In this document: positions 39,071-48,986 of the stretch, one piece after another
How the letters are laid out: every line of letters starts with the position of its first letter
How positions within the stretch are numbered: position 1 is the stretch's first letter
Assembly: GCA_003833075.1 (NCBI GenBank)
Contig: RIAY01000007.1
Span: 82,922 to 146,921, forward strand
Origin: Muribaculaceae bacterium Isolate-036 (Harlan)
GTDB lineage: Bacteria > Bacteroidota > Bacteroidia > Bacteroidales > Muribaculaceae
DNA: 64,000 nt
Reading direction: 5' to 3'
Program-made: the position numbers and the translations under genes
The notes under the pieces: model-generated
What the model saw: only the letters and a program-made list of their open reading frames with translations
Told to the model about the DNA's origin: nothing
Databases searched by the model: none

Positions 39071-40579
39071 TCAATTCTGCATTTCAGCCTTGATTGTCAT
39101 GTCTTTAATATTGATGGTAATGGTATACACACCCTCTTCAGTCACTTCCCACTGGTCATCGGGACCGGTGGTGTAGACAACATCGGGAGCGGAAACACCC
39201 GCTTTCGACACTGTGCAACCCGAGGATGACGGACGATAGAACGGCGCGCTGAAATCCTTCTCCGTGCAAAGTTTGAATGTGCCGGTCTTTAAGGTTCCCG
39301 TCCATGTGTATTCACCTTCCACGCCCACTGTCGGTGTGTACTCCGTCGCATCGTCAAGGCTCCATCCTCCGGCAGTCGCCGAGCCAATCATATACAAAGC
39401 CGGAGCTGCAACGGATGCATCGAGATATACGGCATCGAATGTCATGTCAGCGATATTGAAAGTAAGGCGGTACTTTCCGGCGGCAACCACCATCCACTGG
39501 TCGTCAGGGCTTGTGGTGTGCACCATTTTGTTTGAAGCCACTCCTGATTCGGAGATCTCGCATCCTCCGTAAGAGGGACGATAGAAAGGAGCGTTAAAGT
39601 CTTTCTCAAGACTCGCTTTCAGAGAACCTCTCGACAACTCTCCTTCCCATACGAAGAGATTGTGATTGTCGGGATTTGCCTCCACAACAGTCGCGTTGTC
39701 CCAACTCCATCCCCCAATAGTAGCCTCACCTATCATGAACAGTTTGGGAGCCGGAGCAAAATCTTCGAGATATTCGGCGACTATTGTCCATTTCGCGAGG
39801 TCGAAGGTAATACGATATATACCGGATGTCTCCACAACCCATTTGTTATCCGGACCGGTAGTATATACAAAACCTTCCTCTGCCACTCCGTCCTTGCCAA
39901 TCTTGCAACCGTTTGCCGCGGGACGCACAAACGGCACATCCCAGCTGCCTGTCGTGGTGCATGCTTTCATCTCGCCTTCTGCCAGGGGACCCTCGTAGAC
40001 AAACACGTAATCCGACTTTCTCTCAAGCTCTGTCGGATTGTCGATATTCCATTCATTGGGAGTCGAGCTTCCGACCATATACAATGCGTCTGCCTCTATT
40101 GGTTCCACTACAGGAGCATCCTGTTCTCTGACATAGGAAGCCGACATGGTCCAGTTGCGCAGATCGAAACACAGGCTGTATATTCCGGCATCCACAACTT
40201 TCCATTTTTTATCGGGATCACCTGCATACATGTCGAACTCCGCTTCACGGATTCCATCTTTTGTAATCTCATCTCCGGCAACCATCGGATGGATAAAGGG
40301 ATTGTCCCAGCTTCCTGTGGCAAGACACAGTTTCATCTCTCCGGCATTAAGAGGACCTTCCCATACAAAGACAAGCGGGTCTTCTTTTGTCGGAGTCATC
40401 GGCGTGGGGGCATCGATGCTCCATCCGTTCGGAGTCGCATCTCCCACAAGATATAATGTCGGAGTCTTTATGGGAAGATTGCCGTCGATGATTATGTGGT
40501 CTTTCTCCCCTTCACATCCTGCGGCTCCCGAGGTCAGGAGCAACAGTAAGAATATCTTAAATATGTTCTTTATTTTCAT
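39071..40579 (-). CDS. SusE/SusF-like surface glycan-binding lipoprotein with four modules
   Basis: 502 aa from the ATG at 40579 (an ATG three codons upstream is also possible). Lipobox SGAAGC. Four similar modules of about 110 residues follow, each with LYMVGxATxxGWSxDxAT, a WEGxLxxGxxKxC strand, a FxxPFxRP turn and a DxxWxVxxxGxYxxxxxxxxxT end, the pattern of SusE/SusF starch-binding domains. The conserved Trp and aromatic residues would line the sugar sites. It is exported to the outer leaflet with SusC/SusD and captures the glycan. There is no separate SusF gene, so one protein seems to cover both roles. Confidence 0.82.
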   Translation of the reverse strand: MKIKNIFKIFLLLLLTSGAAGCEGEKDHIIIDGNLPIKTPTLYLVGDATPNGWSIDAPTPMTPTKEDPLVFVWEGPLNAGEMKLCLATGSWDNPFIHPMVAGDEITKDGIREAEFDMYAGDPDKKWKVVDAGIYSLCFDLRNWTMSASYVREQDAPVVEPIEADALYMVGSSTPNEWNIDNPTELERKSDYVFVYEGPLAEGEMKACTTTGSWDVPFVRPAANGCKIGKDGVAEEGFVYTTGPDNKWVVETSGIYRITFDLAKWTIVAEYLEDFAPAPKLFMIGEATIGGWSWDNATVVEANPDNHNLFVWEGELSRGSLKASLEKDFNAPFYRPSYGGCEISESGVASNKMVHTTSPDDQWMVVAAGKYRLTFNIADMTFDAVYLDASVAAPALYMIGSATAGGWSLDDATEYTPTVGVEGEYTWTGTLKTGTFKLCTEKDFSAPFYRPSSSGCTVSKAGVSAPDVVYTTGPDDQWEVTEEGVYTITINIKDMTIKAEMQN

Positions 40580-40600
40580 GATTTGCAATTTATAAGATCA

Positions 40601-42328
40601 TTATCTGCCATATCCGGGGTTCTGCACGAGATCAGGATTGGAATTGAGTATGCTTCTTGTTATCGGGAATATCGCCGTATGATTGTCGGCATCGGGATTT
40701 TTGTCCCACCATTTTCCGGAATTGAACTTGCCGAAACGCACGAGATCGATGCGGCGACGGCTTTCCGCGAAAAATTCCCTACCCCATTCGGCAAGCATCT
40801 CTTTCTCATCGAATCTTGCGTTGCCTTCGGGAGAGTAAAGCACATTGTTATGATTCTCCTGCGGATAATTGCGTTTACGAACTGAGTTCAACAGTTTCGC
40901 CGCTCCAGTGAGGTCTCCGTTTCTCATCTTGCACTCTGCCAGAGAATAGATAACTTCAGGAAGACGGATTTCCGTATAATCGCTTTCGAGCTGGTTGGGA
41001 TCGTCATCGCTATAGAAGGGATATTTCACGAAATGCCATCCTGAATTATGGTCTCCGTTCATCAGCACGCTGTTTTTGTCTGAAGGCCATTTGTCGGGAG
41101 CCATACCCTGGAATTTACCCACTGCATCGCGGAGATAAAGATCGTAAGGAGCTTCCGGAGCACGCAGAAGTTTTGTCGCGCCTGTTTCAGGATCAACGTA
41201 TTCCAGATATCCGAAAAGGAACATTCCCTCTCTGCGGCTGTTGCCGAGGTTGCGATAGAACTTCATGCGGACATCGCCGGGATATTTACGGAAATTCTGC
41301 ACCGGCATTCCAAGCTCGTAGTCATAAAGTTCGCCATTGAGGTCATAGCTCGGTGAAGCGGCATATTTGGTATTGTGTCCCACACCGGATTTGGTATCAT
41401 TGAAGAACACCGCCGCCTTTGCGGGAACTGTCCATGCATATGTGTCGCCGTCATAATGCCAGTGTGTATAGCCCTTCGAGGCGGGAAATCCGAAAATCAC
41501 CTCGTCGCATCTGTCGTTGTCCCAGTCGAAAGCGGCATCCCAGCTGTCTGCAAGCCTGTAATCGCCATATACGCCGTCAAGAATATCCTGAGCGACGACA
41601 GCACAGTCTGAATAACGCTCGGAGCCTGTGTATACCTCGGCGTTCAGATAGAGGCGCACCAGCAGAGAGGCGGCTGCCGCCTGTGTCCATTGACCCTGAA
41701 TAGAGGCGTTGGTGCCGAGACCGTCTTTCCTCACAAGAAGTCTGGTGCAGTCCTTGAGTTCATTCTCGATAAAGGAGAAAAGCACGGCAGGATCCGCCTG
41801 CGGCTCGTTGGGCATGTCGCTGTAGGTAGTGACAAGGGGTACATTTCGGAAAGCATCAAGAAGACGAAGATAGAACCATGCTCTCAATGCGCGGCACTGT
41901 GCCTTCAGGTTGTTGAACTCGATATCCGTAAAACCGAACTTTTCGGGAGTGAAACGGCTGAGATCCTCGATCACAAGATTACACTGCATGATTCCCTGAT
42001 AACATCCGTTCCATTCCGTCTGAGCCTCGCCGAGGTCATCGACAGTCCAGGTGTGATAGTGCAGGCGTTCCCATTTGCCGCCGTCATACCACCATCCGTC
42101 ACGTGTCGGGGTAATGAGCTGGTCGGCGGTGAGTTCGTTGAGCACATGACGGCTGCCTATGCTCCAGAACGCATGCTCGAAGGGACGGAATGTGGCGCGT
42201 ATCACATCCATCTTGGTGTTATAATAGTTCTCTGAGCCAACCTGATCGTAGAGAGTTTCGTCAAGATTGGTGCATCCCGACAGCATCGCAAGCGATGCCG
42301 CGGCTGCTATATGATATAGAAATTTCAT
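40601..42328 (-). CDS. SusD/RagB-like nutrient-binding outer-membrane lipoprotein
   Basis: 575 aa; lipobox ends MLSGCTN. The SusD fold is visible as N-terminal TPR-like helices with the LKAQCRALRAWFYLRLLDAFRNVPL segment, and the C-terminal RxPEVIYSLAECKMRNGD and GREFFAESRRRIDLVRFGKF blocks. It forms the lid of the SusC transporter at the surface and gives glycan specificity. It starts 21 bp after susC and is followed by the SusE/F-like gene at 12 bp. Confidence 0.95.
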   Translation of the reverse strand: MKFLYHIAAAASLAMLSGCTNLDETLYDQVGSENYYNTKMDVIRATFRPFEHAFWSIGSRHVLNELTADQLITPTRDGWWYDGGKWERLHYHTWTVDDLGEAQTEWNGCYQGIMQCNLVIEDLSRFTPEKFGFTDIEFNNLKAQCRALRAWFYLRLLDAFRNVPLVTTYSDMPNEPQADPAVLFSFIENELKDCTRLLVRKDGLGTNASIQGQWTQAAAASLLVRLYLNAEVYTGSERYSDCAVVAQDILDGVYGDYRLADSWDAAFDWDNDRCDEVIFGFPASKGYTHWHYDGDTYAWTVPAKAAVFFNDTKSGVGHNTKYAASPSYDLNGELYDYELGMPVQNFRKYPGDVRMKFYRNLGNSRREGMFLFGYLEYVDPETGATKLLRAPEAPYDLYLRDAVGKFQGMAPDKWPSDKNSVLMNGDHNSGWHFVKYPFYSDDDPNQLESDYTEIRLPEVIYSLAECKMRNGDLTGAAKLLNSVRKRNYPQENHNNVLYSPEGNARFDEKEMLAEWGREFFAESRRRIDLVRFGKFNSGKWWDKNPDADNHTAIFPITRSILNSNPDLVQNPGYGR

Positions 42329-42349
42329 TTTTCCTGTTTTAGATATCTG

Positions 42350-45340
42350 TTAGAAATCGAGGGTCAGACCGGCTATGAACTGACGGGTGGAGGGATAGTA
42401 GGAACGAGAGCCCTGACCGCCGGGAGTCAGACCGTTGACCTGATAGGTCGAAGGATCCACACCGCTGAAGCGTGTGAGCGTGAACACATTCTTGACCGTG
42501 CCGTAGATTCTCAGTTTGCTGAGGAACCGGCAATTGGGGAAATTGAATGTGTATCCGAGTGTAACCATGTCGAGTTTGAAATAATCCCCCCTCTCAAGGA
42601 AGAAGTCACTCACGATGGGAGCTGCATTTGGAGACACATCGAAATTCTTTCCATATGCCTTCTTCAATACGTTTCCGGTGAAATTACGTGTGCCGTAATA
42701 GAAATCATGAATATTGAAGATGTCATAATCGAATGCTCCGCGGAAGAAAAGCGAGAGGTCAAAATTGCGATAGCGGAAATTATGGGTTGTGGAAAGGGTG
42801 AACTTAGGCATACCGTTGCCTACGATGCATCTGTCTTCCTCGGTAGCCTGCGAGGCACGGATTATGTCACCGTCCTTGTCATAGACAAGCCATTCGCCGC
42901 CTGAAGTTATTCCGGCGTAACGCCACATGTAGAAATTGCCGACAGGCTGCCCCTTTTCTATACGCTGCAGGTAATAGTAGGGGTAGGGATCCTGAGTGCC
43001 GCATTCAAGATAATAGTCCTGACCCACATAGCGTGAATTACTGAAGTTCACGAACTTGTTGCTCATGACAGTGCCTATCACTCCGAAATCATATGAGAAC
43101 CTGCCGTTGTCCACAACATTAAAGTTGAGGTCGAACTCAAAGCCGGTGTTCTTCATTGTTCCCACATTCACAAACGTTGATTCATGGATGTTCGGGGGAA
43201 CGGGTACATTATAGTTTCCGAGCAGATCCTGCTGCGTGCGGTTGAAGTAGTTGAGCGAACCGTAGATACGATTGTCAAGCAACGAGAAGTCCAGACCTAC
43301 GTTCCAGTTCTTCCCCTTCTCCCACTTGAGGTCGGGATTGACATTCTTTCCCGGTCCCCACACCTGGAAATATTTGCCGTTGTAATAATAATATCCGAAG
43401 CCGCTCATGGTGTTGATGGAGTTATAACTTCCGAAGTCCTGATTTCCGGTCACACCATAGTCTGCACGGATTTTGAGGTCGTTGACCCATGTCACGTCTT
43501 TCATGAAATTCTCCTGAGATATACGCCATCCGGCTGAAACCGCCGGGAAGTTACCCCATTTGTGGTTATGTCCGAACTTTGAGGAACCTTCATGACGCAA
43601 AGAGGCGGTGAAGAGGTATTTGCCTTCGTAATCGTAGCTTACGCGCCCGAAGAACGAGATGAGTTTAGAATCGTTCTTGTAACTGCCCATCATCACTTCT
43701 CCCTCCTCTTTCGCCCATTCGCCTGAACCGAGGTTGTCGGCACCGAGACCATCGTTGGGGAAGTCCTTGTTATATGCGTTGAAGCCTGAAGACTGGGTAT
43801 ACTGGTAGGAATATCCGATCATCGCCTTGATGTTGTGGCGGTCGGCTATGCGGGTACTGTAGTTTGTCAGCCACTCAAGGATATACTGGCGGTCTTTGCT
43901 GTAGCTGCGGCTTGCCTCTCCCTCATGACCGTTGTTTATGCATTCGGTGCTTGTCGAGGGTCTGAACCATGAGTCGTTGTTGCTATACTGATGGTCTGCA
44001 AACATGATCTGAGTGCTGAGATTATGGGCACTGTCTCCATTCTTAGCGAACAGGGGAAGGAGATTAAGTTTCAGAGTGCCGTCCCAGTCCAGAAGCTTGG
44101 TGTCGGAATGATTGGTTTCGAGCACCTGGCGTTCAACCGGGTTGCTGCCGACAACCTGACCGTTGAAATTATAATACTGCGCCTGGTTTTCGGGATTCAT
44201 CAGCGGTGTTGTGGGATTCGCCTCAAGCGCGTCTTTGAAAACGCCCCAGTCGGCATTGTCGCGATATATGATGCGGGGAGCCACATTGAGCTGCACAGTG
44301 AAGAGTCCCCCTTTTGTGGTATGCGAAACCGAAGCACGCGCTCCATACTCCTCGCGGTTCGAGCGGAGATCGATACCGTTGGCATCACGGTAATCAGCAC
44401 TCACGCGGTAGTTGCTTCGTTCGTTGCCTCCGCTAACTGTGAGTGTGTGGTGCATGGAGAAACCGGTGCGTGTCACTCCATCGAGCCAGTCATAGTTGCC
44501 GCCGAGGTCAACGCCGCGGTCTCCCCAGCCGAGGCGGACATCGCGATAATCCTGCGCGCTCATCATGTCAAGCTCTTTGTTTATCACATCCCATGCGAAT
44601 GTGCCTGAATATGATGTGTGGGTCGCTCCGTCTTTGCTTCCTTTCTTGGTTGTTACCAGAATAACACCGTTTGAACCGCGAGTACCATATATGGCTGACG
44701 CCGCACCATCCTTGAGTATGTCGAAAGACGCTATGTCGTTGGGGTTGATATTGGTCAGGTTTCCGCCCGGCACACCGTCTATCACGATCAGCGGACCGAG
44801 ACCTGCCGCACGCGACGAGACACCCCTTATCTGAATACTTGCCTGATTGTTCGGGTCTCCGGCACCGGTGTTTGTGATCGACACACCTGGCACTTTACCC
44901 TGAATCATCATCGATGGGTCGAGAGAACTGACTGAAAGGAAGTCTTTCTCTCCTACGTGTGAGATTGCGGATGTAAGCTCTTTTTTGTCCATAGTGCCGT
45001 AACCGATCACTACCACTTCATTTAGCATCTCCGAATTCTCTTTCATCACTACATCTATGACACTTCTCCCTTTTACGGATTCCTCAAGAGTGTCATATCC
45101 TACATACGAGAATTTGAGTTTTCCCTTGGCATCAGCCTGAATACTGTATTTACCGTCAATGTCGGTAATGGCACCTGTCTTTGTGCCCGAAACTGTCACG
45201 GTGACTCCTATAAGGGGCTCACCCGTGTGGTCAGTGACCGTCCCGCTGACTGCAAGCTGCTGGGCATTTGCAAAGCCTATGCCGCACACAAGCATCATAA
45301 TCAGGAAAAGACACTGAAGCGTTCTGTTACTTTTTGTCAT
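42350..45340 (-). CDS. SusC/RagA-like TonB-dependent transporter
   Basis: 996 aa. Signal peptide ends ANAQQL; then a carboxypeptidase-like regulatory domain (VSGTVTDHTGEPLIGVTV), the TonB-box region, a plug with EVVVIGYGTMDKKELTSAIS and ILKDGAASAIYGTRGSNGVILVTTK, and a 22-strand barrel ending FIAGLTLDF. It moves oligosaccharides into the periplasm driven by TonB. It is the first gene of the catabolic part of the locus and has a promoter in the preceding gap. Confidence 0.96.
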   Translation of the reverse strand: MTKSNRTLQCLFLIMMLVCGIGFANAQQLAVSGTVTDHTGEPLIGVTVTVSGTKTGAITDIDGKYSIQADAKGKLKFSYVGYDTLEESVKGRSVIDVVMKENSEMLNEVVVIGYGTMDKKELTSAISHVGEKDFLSVSSLDPSMMIQGKVPGVSITNTGAGDPNNQASIQIRGVSSRAAGLGPLIVIDGVPGGNLTNINPNDIASFDILKDGAASAIYGTRGSNGVILVTTKKGSKDGATHTSYSGTFAWDVINKELDMMSAQDYRDVRLGWGDRGVDLGGNYDWLDGVTRTGFSMHHTLTVSGGNERSNYRVSADYRDANGIDLRSNREEYGARASVSHTTKGGLFTVQLNVAPRIIYRDNADWGVFKDALEANPTTPLMNPENQAQYYNFNGQVVGSNPVERQVLETNHSDTKLLDWDGTLKLNLLPLFAKNGDSAHNLSTQIMFADHQYSNNDSWFRPSTSTECINNGHEGEASRSYSKDRQYILEWLTNYSTRIADRHNIKAMIGYSYQYTQSSGFNAYNKDFPNDGLGADNLGSGEWAKEEGEVMMGSYKNDSKLISFFGRVSYDYEGKYLFTASLRHEGSSKFGHNHKWGNFPAVSAGWRISQENFMKDVTWVNDLKIRADYGVTGNQDFGSYNSINTMSGFGYYYYNGKYFQVWGPGKNVNPDLKWEKGKNWNVGLDFSLLDNRIYGSLNYFNRTQQDLLGNYNVPVPPNIHESTFVNVGTMKNTGFEFDLNFNVVDNGRFSYDFGVIGTVMSNKFVNFSNSRYVGQDYYLECGTQDPYPYYYLQRIEKGQPVGNFYMWRYAGITSGGEWLVYDKDGDIIRASQATEEDRCIVGNGMPKFTLSTTHNFRYRNFDLSLFFRGAFDYDIFNIHDFYYGTRNFTGNVLKKAYGKNFDVSPNAAPIVSDFFLERGDYFKLDMVTLGYTFNFPNCRFLSKLRIYGTVKNVFTLTRFSGVDPSTYQVNGLTPGGQGSRSYYPSTRQFIAGLTLDF

Positions 45341-45428
45341 TTCGCTTTTGAAAGAATTAATTTCATGGTTAAGTCAGATTGCCGGCAAGAGGCGCAGGCC
45401 TGCGATACCTCTCGCTACAACTTACTTG

Positions 45429-45436
45429 CAAAGATA
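45429..45436 (-). promoter_or_regulatory. Promoter (-7 box) of the susC-led operon
   Basis: Minus-strand TATCTTTG at 45429-45436, about 90 bp upstream of the susC start. A possible -33 (TTGAT) lies some 20 bp further up, near 45456-45460. The 264-bp gap between susC and the regulator gene is otherwise without a gene and would hold the activator site. Confidence 0.6.
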
Positions 45437-45604
45437 TAGAGATAAAAATGCAATATCAATGCCTTATATTGAAAATATAGTTGAATAAACAACCAGTTAA
45501 CTGATTATCACAGGGTTAACATTATTTATACCGTTTGATTTGGTAGTGATTCCCAAGTAAAAACACGCATGTTTTTACGGATACAGACGGCTTTCCGGAG
45601 ACCT

Positions 45605-47260
45605 TCAGCGTCCGATTTTCTGGATTTCAGCTTCGAGACGGTTTCTGTCTCCGAGGGCTTTGTTGCGCACTTTGGTGCGATAGTTGTATATTGTGGTCAG
45701 GGAGTAACGCAGGAATTTTGCGATCTTGTCGCTGTCGGTTATTCCGAGCCTTATCAAGGCGAAGATCCGCAGCTCGGTGTTGAGGGTTCCGGCTTTTTTG
45801 GGCACTATAGCCTCTTCCGGCAACAACAGGGCGTTGAAATCCTCCACAAATGTCGGGAACAGATTGAGGAACGTCTTGTCAAAGCTGTCGTAGAAAAGTT
45901 TCAGCTCGTCATCCGTCATTGATGTTGACTTGACAAGTTTCTTAAGTTCCTCAAGTTTACCGGATTTAAGAAGCTTTCCTACCGACTTGCGATAACTGTC
46001 GATTTTTTCTATATATCCCAGACACTGATCCATGTAACGCCCTATATACACCTCTTTAAGTTCCGAATTCTCCGCTATGGCATTGTTTGCCTCGCTTAGT
46101 TTCTCATTGGAAGATTTAAGCTTGTCTGTCAGTTCATTAAGCCTGTCATATGCCACTTCTATTTCCTTACGCGCCCTGCTTATGCGGCGCATCTGCTTGA
46201 GGAGATAAGCCATCAGCAGCACCAACAGCAATATCAGCACTGTAATTATGATTATCGTTTTCTTCAGCTCCATCTTCTGTTTCTGCACGGTATCGATATA
46301 GACCGCATTTATCATCGGATAGGAATTGTTCAGCTCGATTATGCGCAGACGGGCGTTGCAGGCAGTGGCATCCTCAAGGGCTATTTTCATGAAATCATAC
46401 GCACGGTTCAGATCGCCCTCTTCATAAAGAAGGAGTGCCAGTTGCCGCAATGAGACATATTCCCTGACCGTTGACCGCAGATCGGATATGGAAGAAATCA
46501 GAAGCTGCACTTTCTGTGCGTCACGCTCTCCGAGCAAACCGTATGATTCAGAAAGTGTCCATGCGCATATCGCCTGCTCATGTACGGAAATATCCTTCCC
46601 CTCAAGATACCCTTTAAGCACTCTTACAGCCTCCGCCGGATTGCCGGAATTGTTCAGAGCATCCGCCTTCGTCAGCACATAAGGAATAGATGACGGAGCA
46701 TTTACCTTCATTATCGAATCGCGATACATCTCTGTCTTGATCCGATATTCCCGTTTCTCTGCCGGGAATGCAGCGTGATCGGCGAGAAGTCCGTACAAAG
46801 TGCGCTTTATATGATAATAATAGGGATGCAGATATTCGGGAAGCATACAGAGCCTCATTGTATCCATGAAGGCAAGAGTCTCGCTGTACATACCGGTTGT
46901 GCAGAGTATATTTGCACGGTTCATCCTTGCATTTGTGACAAGAACAGGATCTCCGATTCTCTTTGCCAGAGTTTCCTGACGCAGACTGACATTATAGGCG
47001 GAATCGGAATTAAAAGGATGATACTCCACATATAGATCTGTCAACAGATAGAAGCGTTTACGTTCATCTTTCTCCGACTTCAACGCAGCATACAGATCCT
47101 CAAGCCTTTTCTCTTTTGCTGCAAGAAACACCTCGCGGTGTGCAATGACATCCTCCAGCTGATCCATAAGGGAATCAACCAAAACCTTGTCCGCACGTGC
47201 CACAAGACACATACAAAACAATACAACCGAAAATATCAATCGTTTTAAAGGAATTGTCAT
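45605..47260 (-). CDS. SusR-like membrane regulator (DUF6377 type)
   Basis: 551 aa. N-terminal signal or anchor segment (residues 6-23), a periplasmic helical TPR-like sensor (about 25-330), one membrane helix at 334-355, a coiled coil (about 358-400), and a C-terminal helix-turn-helix (494-551: ALIRLGITDSDKIAKFLRYS followed by TIYNYRTKVRNKA). This layout matches SusR, which senses malto-oligosaccharides in the periplasm and activates the sus operon from the membrane. Position directly upstream of susC supports the role. The effector sugar is not known. Confidence 0.85.
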   Translation of the reverse strand: MTIPLKRLIFSVVLFCMCLVARADKVLVDSLMDQLEDVIAHREVFLAAKEKRLEDLYAALKSEKDERKRFYLLTDLYVEYHPFNSDSAYNVSLRQETLAKRIGDPVLVTNARMNRANILCTTGMYSETLAFMDTMRLCMLPEYLHPYYYHIKRTLYGLLADHAAFPAEKREYRIKTEMYRDSIMKVNAPSSIPYVLTKADALNNSGNPAEAVRVLKGYLEGKDISVHEQAICAWTLSESYGLLGERDAQKVQLLISSISDLRSTVREYVSLRQLALLLYEEGDLNRAYDFMKIALEDATACNARLRIIELNNSYPMINAVYIDTVQKQKMELKKTIIIITVLILLLVLLMAYLLKQMRRISRARKEIEVAYDRLNELTDKLKSSNEKLSEANNAIAENSELKEVYIGRYMDQCLGYIEKIDSYRKSVGKLLKSGKLEELKKLVKSTSMTDDELKLFYDSFDKTFLNLFPTFVEDFNALLLPEEAIVPKKAGTLNTELRIFALIRLGITDSDKIAKFLRYSLTTIYNYRTKVRNKALGDRNRLEAEIQKIGR

Positions 47261-47345
47261 ACTTGCGCAAAAATAATGATTTTTTCCTCAAACACGTGTG
47301 CCCGGACATGTTTTTAACATTTTGTCATTTGACAATCCGAGTCTG

Positions 47346-47410
47346 AGAACTCGTCTTGACTTCAACAATATCATTATTTTAACTTTCGTAAATAAGTCAA
47401 GACGAGTTCT
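47346..47410. repeat. Perfect 17-bp inverted repeat with 31-bp spacer
   Basis: Arms at 47346-47362 and 47394-47410 are exact complements. The site lies between the divergent regulator and MATE genes. The spacer contains TAACTTTC (47380-47387), one base from a -7 box. No gene ends here, so it is not an obvious terminator. Confidence 0.85.
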
Positions 47411-47574
47411 GACACCTGTTTTGATTTTTTGCAGATTTCCGTAATTTTATATTTATGCAATAGAGTGAACTCATTCCTCCGTATATGCTCAGATATGCAG
47501 TCCAGACCTTAACAAATATTGGGAAACGGGGTCTTACTTAACATAATTAATTTTCAATCATGAATTAAATTGAG

Positions 47575-47582
47575 TAATTTTG
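47575..47582 (+). promoter_or_regulatory. Promoter (-7 box) of the MATE gene
   Basis: TAATTTTG fits the consensus, 30 bp before the ATG. The -33 position reads TTTTC with a 19-bp spacer. Confidence 0.55.
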
Positions 47583-47612
47583 CAAAATATACACAATAAA
47601 AAATAAATCAAG

Positions 47613-48986
47613 ATGGCTACAGCTACTTTAAGCAATACTGACCGACTGCGCGAACTGGGCACAGCCCCCATCGGAAAGATACTGCTGAAATACAGTCTTC
47701 CAGCTGTAGTGGGCACTGTTGTCAGTGCTATCTACAACATCATCGACTCCATAGTCATCGGGCACGCCATCGATGACCCCAACGTGGTCAGCGGCATCGC
47801 TGTCACCTTTCCTGTAATGACACTTGTCACCGCCTTAGGCATGCTCATCGGTGCGGGTGCGGCGACACGTGTAAGTATTGTTCTGGGTCAGAACGACAAG
47901 AAAATGGCGGAGACAATACTCGGCAACTGCGTGCAGCTGACTCTCATCATAGGCATCGTTTACGTAGGGGCGTTTTCCATATTCATCGATCCCATACTCA
48001 AAATGTTCGGCGCGTCACCAAACACCCTCCCCTACGCAAGGGAATTCATGCTGTGGGTGCTTCCGGGATGTGTTCTCCAGAATCTCACATTTTCCTATAA
48101 CAATGTGATGCGGGCGTCAGGCTACCCCGGAAAGGCGATGTATACAAACATGATCGGAGCTGGAGTCAACGCTGTTCTCGCCCCGCTGTTTCTCTTCGGT
48201 TTCCACTGGGGAATACGCGGTGCCGCCATCGCCACCGACATTGCGATGCTTATAACGGCATTCTTCGTAATGAGCCATTTCTTCAACAAAAAAAATACTC
48301 TGCATTTCGTCAAAGGAACTTTCCGTCTGCAATGGAGGGTTATCAAAAGCGTCCTTTATATCGGCATGGCTCCGTTCCTTATAAATGTAGCCGGTTCGGG
48401 AATAAACGCCATAATCAACAACACGCTCTACAGTTACGGCGGTGACAATGCGATTGCCGCAGTCGTGGTGTTCAACAGATTCGTCACGATATTCGTATTC
48501 GTGATAATAGGCATATGCCAGGGAATGCAGCCTATTGTAGGCTACAACTATGGTTCGGGCAGACACTCCCGTTTATTCCACACACTCTGGCTCGCAGCAG
48601 GGTCGGCGGTGGTAATCTCCACAATAGGCAGTATCGTGGGGGCGGTTTTCCCGCGACAGATCGCATCCATGTTCATGCAGGACGAGGCGCAGATAACATG
48701 TGCCGTTAATTGTCTGCACTACACCACGATTATGTTCTGGATGGTCGGATTCCAGATTGTCGCCACAAACTTCTTCCAGGCTCTCGGCATGGCTGGAAAG
48801 GCGATTTTCCTCTCACTTACGCGTCAGATAATCTTTATGATTCCGATGCTTCTGATTCTACCCCCGCATATGGGTCTTAACGGTGTCTGGGCGGCATTCC
48901 CGGTAAGCGATACTGCCGCTACAATAGTGACCGCAAGCCTATTGTTTTTCCAGATCAGAAAAATCAAGGCGGCAAAGAATGCCTAA
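47613..48986 (+). CDS. MATE family efflux transporter
   Basis: 457 aa with about 12 membrane segments in two six-helix halves, as in the DinF/NorM families. The N-terminal PIGKILLKYSLPAVVGTVVSAIYNIIDSIVIG and the GICQGMQPIVGYNYGSGR region are typical. It should export cationic compounds or metabolites using Na+ or H+ gradients. The substrate cannot be told from sequence. The last 48 bp overlap the 3' end of the convergent GH3-type gene. Confidence 0.9.
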   Translation: MATATLSNTDRLRELGTAPIGKILLKYSLPAVVGTVVSAIYNIIDSIVIGHAIDDPNVVSGIAVTFPVMTLVTALGMLIGAGAATRVSIVLGQNDKKMAETILGNCVQLTLIIGIVYVGAFSIFIDPILKMFGASPNTLPYAREFMLWVLPGCVLQNLTFSYNNVMRASGYPGKAMYTNMIGAGVNAVLAPLFLFGFHWGIRGAAIATDIAMLITAFFVMSHFFNKKNTLHFVKGTFRLQWRVIKSVLYIGMAPFLINVAGSGINAIINNTLYSYGGDNAIAAVVVFNRFVTIFVFVIIGICQGMQPIVGYNYGSGRHSRLFHTLWLAAGSAVVISTIGSIVGAVFPRQIASMFMQDEAQITCAVNCLHYTTIMFWMVGFQIVATNFFQALGMAGKAIFLSLTRQIIFMIPMLLILPPHMGLNGVWAAFPVSDTAATIVTASLLFFQIRKIKAAKNA

